From contig CAYUIZ010000137.1 of the NCBI GenBank assembly GCA_964444885.1, forward strand, positions 1 to 6,839: DNA of 6,839 bases, given 5' to 3'. Below, piece by piece: positions 5,302-6,839 of the stretch (its first letter is position 1; every line of letters begins with the position of its first letter). The notes below the pieces were generated by a model, which was not told where the DNA came from, made no database searches, and saw nothing but the letters and a program-made list of their open reading frames with translations. This stretch comes from CAYRGQ01 sp964444885. GTDB taxonomy: Bacteria; Bacteroidota; Bacteroidia; Sphingobacteriales; Sphingobacteriaceae. The position numbers and the translations under genes were made by a program.

Positions 5302-6839
5302 GAGATCAACAAATATAATCATCGGCCTAATCGTAATCCTGTTTGGCACCATGTCCTGCCAAGATAAGTTTTCGGTCGATCTGTCGGACAGGGAATTTGT
5401 CCGGCTTGACAAACAGAACGTGGCAATCACCGTAGGCGAAAAATACACGATCCGCGCCACGCTAGACACGTTGGGAAGCGCATCAAAGACGCTCACGTGG
5501 TCGGTACTCGACCCCGAGGTAGCGTCGATCGCATCGAGCGACCAACATACGGCGATCATTACCGGATTGAGCGAAGGGAAAACCATCGTCAAAGTCGAAT
5601 CCAGCGATGGCAGCATCCAGTATTTTTCGGACTTGACTGTAGGCAAGGATCGGGTCATCAAGGTCCTGGCCATCGGCAACAGTTTTTCGGAGGATGCCGT
5701 CGAAAATTACCTGCATGACCTGGCCGTGGCGGCCGGGCATCGCGTGCTAATCGCCAACATGTACATCGGCGGGCAGTCGCTTGAGGGGCATTGGGAAAAC
5801 GCGTCCCAAAACCGGGCGGCCTACCAGCTACGGGCCATCGCGACCGACGGAAGCGTCAATATTATCAACGAACGCACGCTGATGGAAGTCATAGCGGACG
5901 AAAACTGGGACTACATCAGTTTCCAGGAGGTGAGCCAGCGGTCGGGCCAGATCGACGGCTATCGCGATTACTTGGGCAATTTGGTGGACTATGCCAAGGC
6001 ATTAACGACCAACCCGGAAGTCAAATTCGTCTTGCACCAGACTTGGGCTTATGCGGAGGACTCGAACCACGCCGGTTTTGACAACTACGACCGTGACCAG
6101 CAAAAAATGTATGACGCCATCGTGGATGCAGTATGGCAGGCAAAAGACCTCGTGGGCATGGATATGGTGATCCCTGCGGGCACAGCCATCCAAAATGCCC
6201 GTACAAGCTACATCGGCGACAGCTTTACGCGCGACGGATACCACCTCAGCTTGGGTGCTGGGCGGTTTACCGCGGCAGCTACTTGGTTTGAGGCTATTTT
6301 CGGCAACGTGCTGGGCAACTCGTTTGTGCCGCCCAATTTTTCGGAATATGACGCCAACTTGGTGAAAAACGCGGCTGCTTCAGCCGTAGGCACGCCGCAA
6401 CAAATCAGCGTGCTGGCCGAATTCCTGTATCCCGAACCGAATGAATTCCAATTGGAGGCTCCCATTTTCATCGACTTTGGAGGCGTGGCCTCGCCGGCGC
6501 CGTTCAATAACTTCAGGCACCCTAACGACCAAAAGCTGAGTAACCTGGCAGATGCGCAGGGCAACAATTCTAATTTTGCCATTGAAGTAGGCCAGCCGTT
6601 TACCGGCACGCTAGACCGGACGTTGTATAACGTGCTGGGAATGCCGATGACCGTGTCGCAAGATATGTTCTTCAGCGATGGCATACATATTCCGCAGAGC
6701 AGTCTGGTGGTCTCGAACCTCAACACGGCCGAAAAATACTCCTTCGTGTTCTACGGCGCCATCACCGATGACCAGACTGAAACCCAGTTTGACGTCATCG
6801 GGAAGAACAGCGGTATGGGCTTGCTCGATAATGATTTTA
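5300..6839 (+). CDS. Lipoprotein with Ig-like (BIG2-type) domain and DUF4886 SGNH-hydrolase-like domain (3' partial)
   Basis: This is probably a surface or periplasmic lipoprotein with an esterase or deacylase-like domain, acting on the ligand of the preceding SusCD pair (inference). From ATG 5300 the visible part is 513 codons and runs off the window with no stop. Residues 1-20 form a lipoprotein-type signal: Arg2, a hydrophobic core IIIGLIVILF, then TMSC with Cys20; the lipobox is weak because Thr occupies -3. Residues about 33-114 look like a BIG2 Ig-like domain (VAITVGEKY, LTWSVLDPEVASI, ITGLSEGKTIVKV). Residues about 118-345 match DUF4886: VLAIGNSFSEDA with candidate nucleophile Ser128, IGGQSLEGHW at 156-165, SFQEVS with Gln209, HQTWAY, IPAGTAIQNAR, and DGYHLS with candidate Asp312 and His315. 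From about residue 389 (IFIDFGG...PFNN) a further beta-rich region begins and is cut off. ATG 5288 is an alternative start adding MILI before the signal peptide; an in-frame TAG at 5273 rules out anything earlier. DUF4886 assignment is strong; enzyme activity is inferred. Confidence 0.9.
   Translation, partial: MRSTNIIIGLIVILFGTMSCQDKFSVDLSDREFVRLDKQNVAITVGEKYTIRATLDTLGSASKTLTWSVLDPEVASIASSDQHTAIITGLSEGKTIVKVESSDGSIQYFSDLTVGKDRVIKVLAIGNSFSEDAVENYLHDLAVAAGHRVLIANMYIGGQSLEGHWENASQNRAAYQLRAIATDGSVNIINERTLMEVIADENWDYISFQEVSQRSGQIDGYRDYLGNLVDYAKALTTNPEVKFVLHQTWAYAEDSNHAGFDNYDRDQQKMYDAIVDAVWQAKDLVGMDMVIPAGTAIQNARTSYIGDSFTRDGYHLSLGAGRFTAAATWFEAIFGNVLGNSFVPPNFSEYDANLVKNAAASAVGTPQQISVLAEFLYPEPNEFQLEAPIFIDFGGVASPAPFNNFRHPNDQKLSNLADAQGNNSNFAIEVGQPFTGTLDRTLYNVLGMPMTVSQDMFFSDGIHIPQSSLVVSNLNTAEKYSFVFYGAITDDQTETQFDVIGKNSGMGLLDNDF

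Noticed and set aside
5497..6081. Short plus-strand open frames inside the third gene (5497-5718, 5791-6081)
   Set aside because: They are out of frame with the well-supported DUF4886 reading and their translations show no family resemblance.
1..6839. A wholly new biological system
   Set aside because: The genes are recognisable members of the SusC, SusD and DUF4886 families in an ordinary operon order. Only the composite third gene and the spacer structure are unusual.

Overview
The window is a same-strand run of three genes from the core of a SusC/SusD-type nutrient-uptake locus (a polysaccharide utilization locus, PUL, or a similar glycan or macromolecule uptake locus). The SusC/RagA plus SusD/RagB pair, the MKK-type lipoprotein start of the SusD gene, and the lack of strong Shine-Dalgarno sites before the main genes all point to the phylum Bacteroidota. 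The DNA looks fairly GC-rich for that phylum (judged by eye). This suits lineages such as Cytophagales, Sphingobacteriales or Chitinophagales better than Flavobacteria, but I cannot name a genus.

Layout: (1) Positions 1-3294 hold a SusC/RagA-family TonB-dependent outer-membrane transporter. Its 5' end lies outside the window, and the visible part begins inside an STN signalling domain. (2) Positions 3302-5221 hold a complete SusD/RagB surface lipoprotein, 7 bases after the SusC stop. (3) Positions 5222-5299 are a spacer with a GC-rich hairpin, a possible 6-codon leader ORF and a small dyad over the next start. (4) From about 5300 to the window end runs a lipoprotein with a bacterial Ig-like domain, a DUF4886 SGNH-hydrolase-like domain and a C-terminal beta-rich region. 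Its 3' end is outside the window.

How they would work together (inference from the families): SusD caps the SusC barrel and captures ligand, and SusC imports it across the outer membrane using TonB energy. The third protein sits where SusE/SusF-type surface glycan-binding proteins usually sit, but carries an esterase-like domain. It may remove acyl groups from the substrate at the cell surface. The STN domain suggests control by a FecR-type anti-sigma factor and an ECF sigma factor encoded outside the window. No glycoside hydrolase, polysaccharide lyase, sulfatase or regulator is visible, so the substrate cannot be named.

No RNA gene, insertion sequence, CRISPR array or tRNA was seen. The transporter pair is conventional. 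The least conventional parts are the composite third gene and the structured spacer before it. I see no convincing evidence of a wholly new system.
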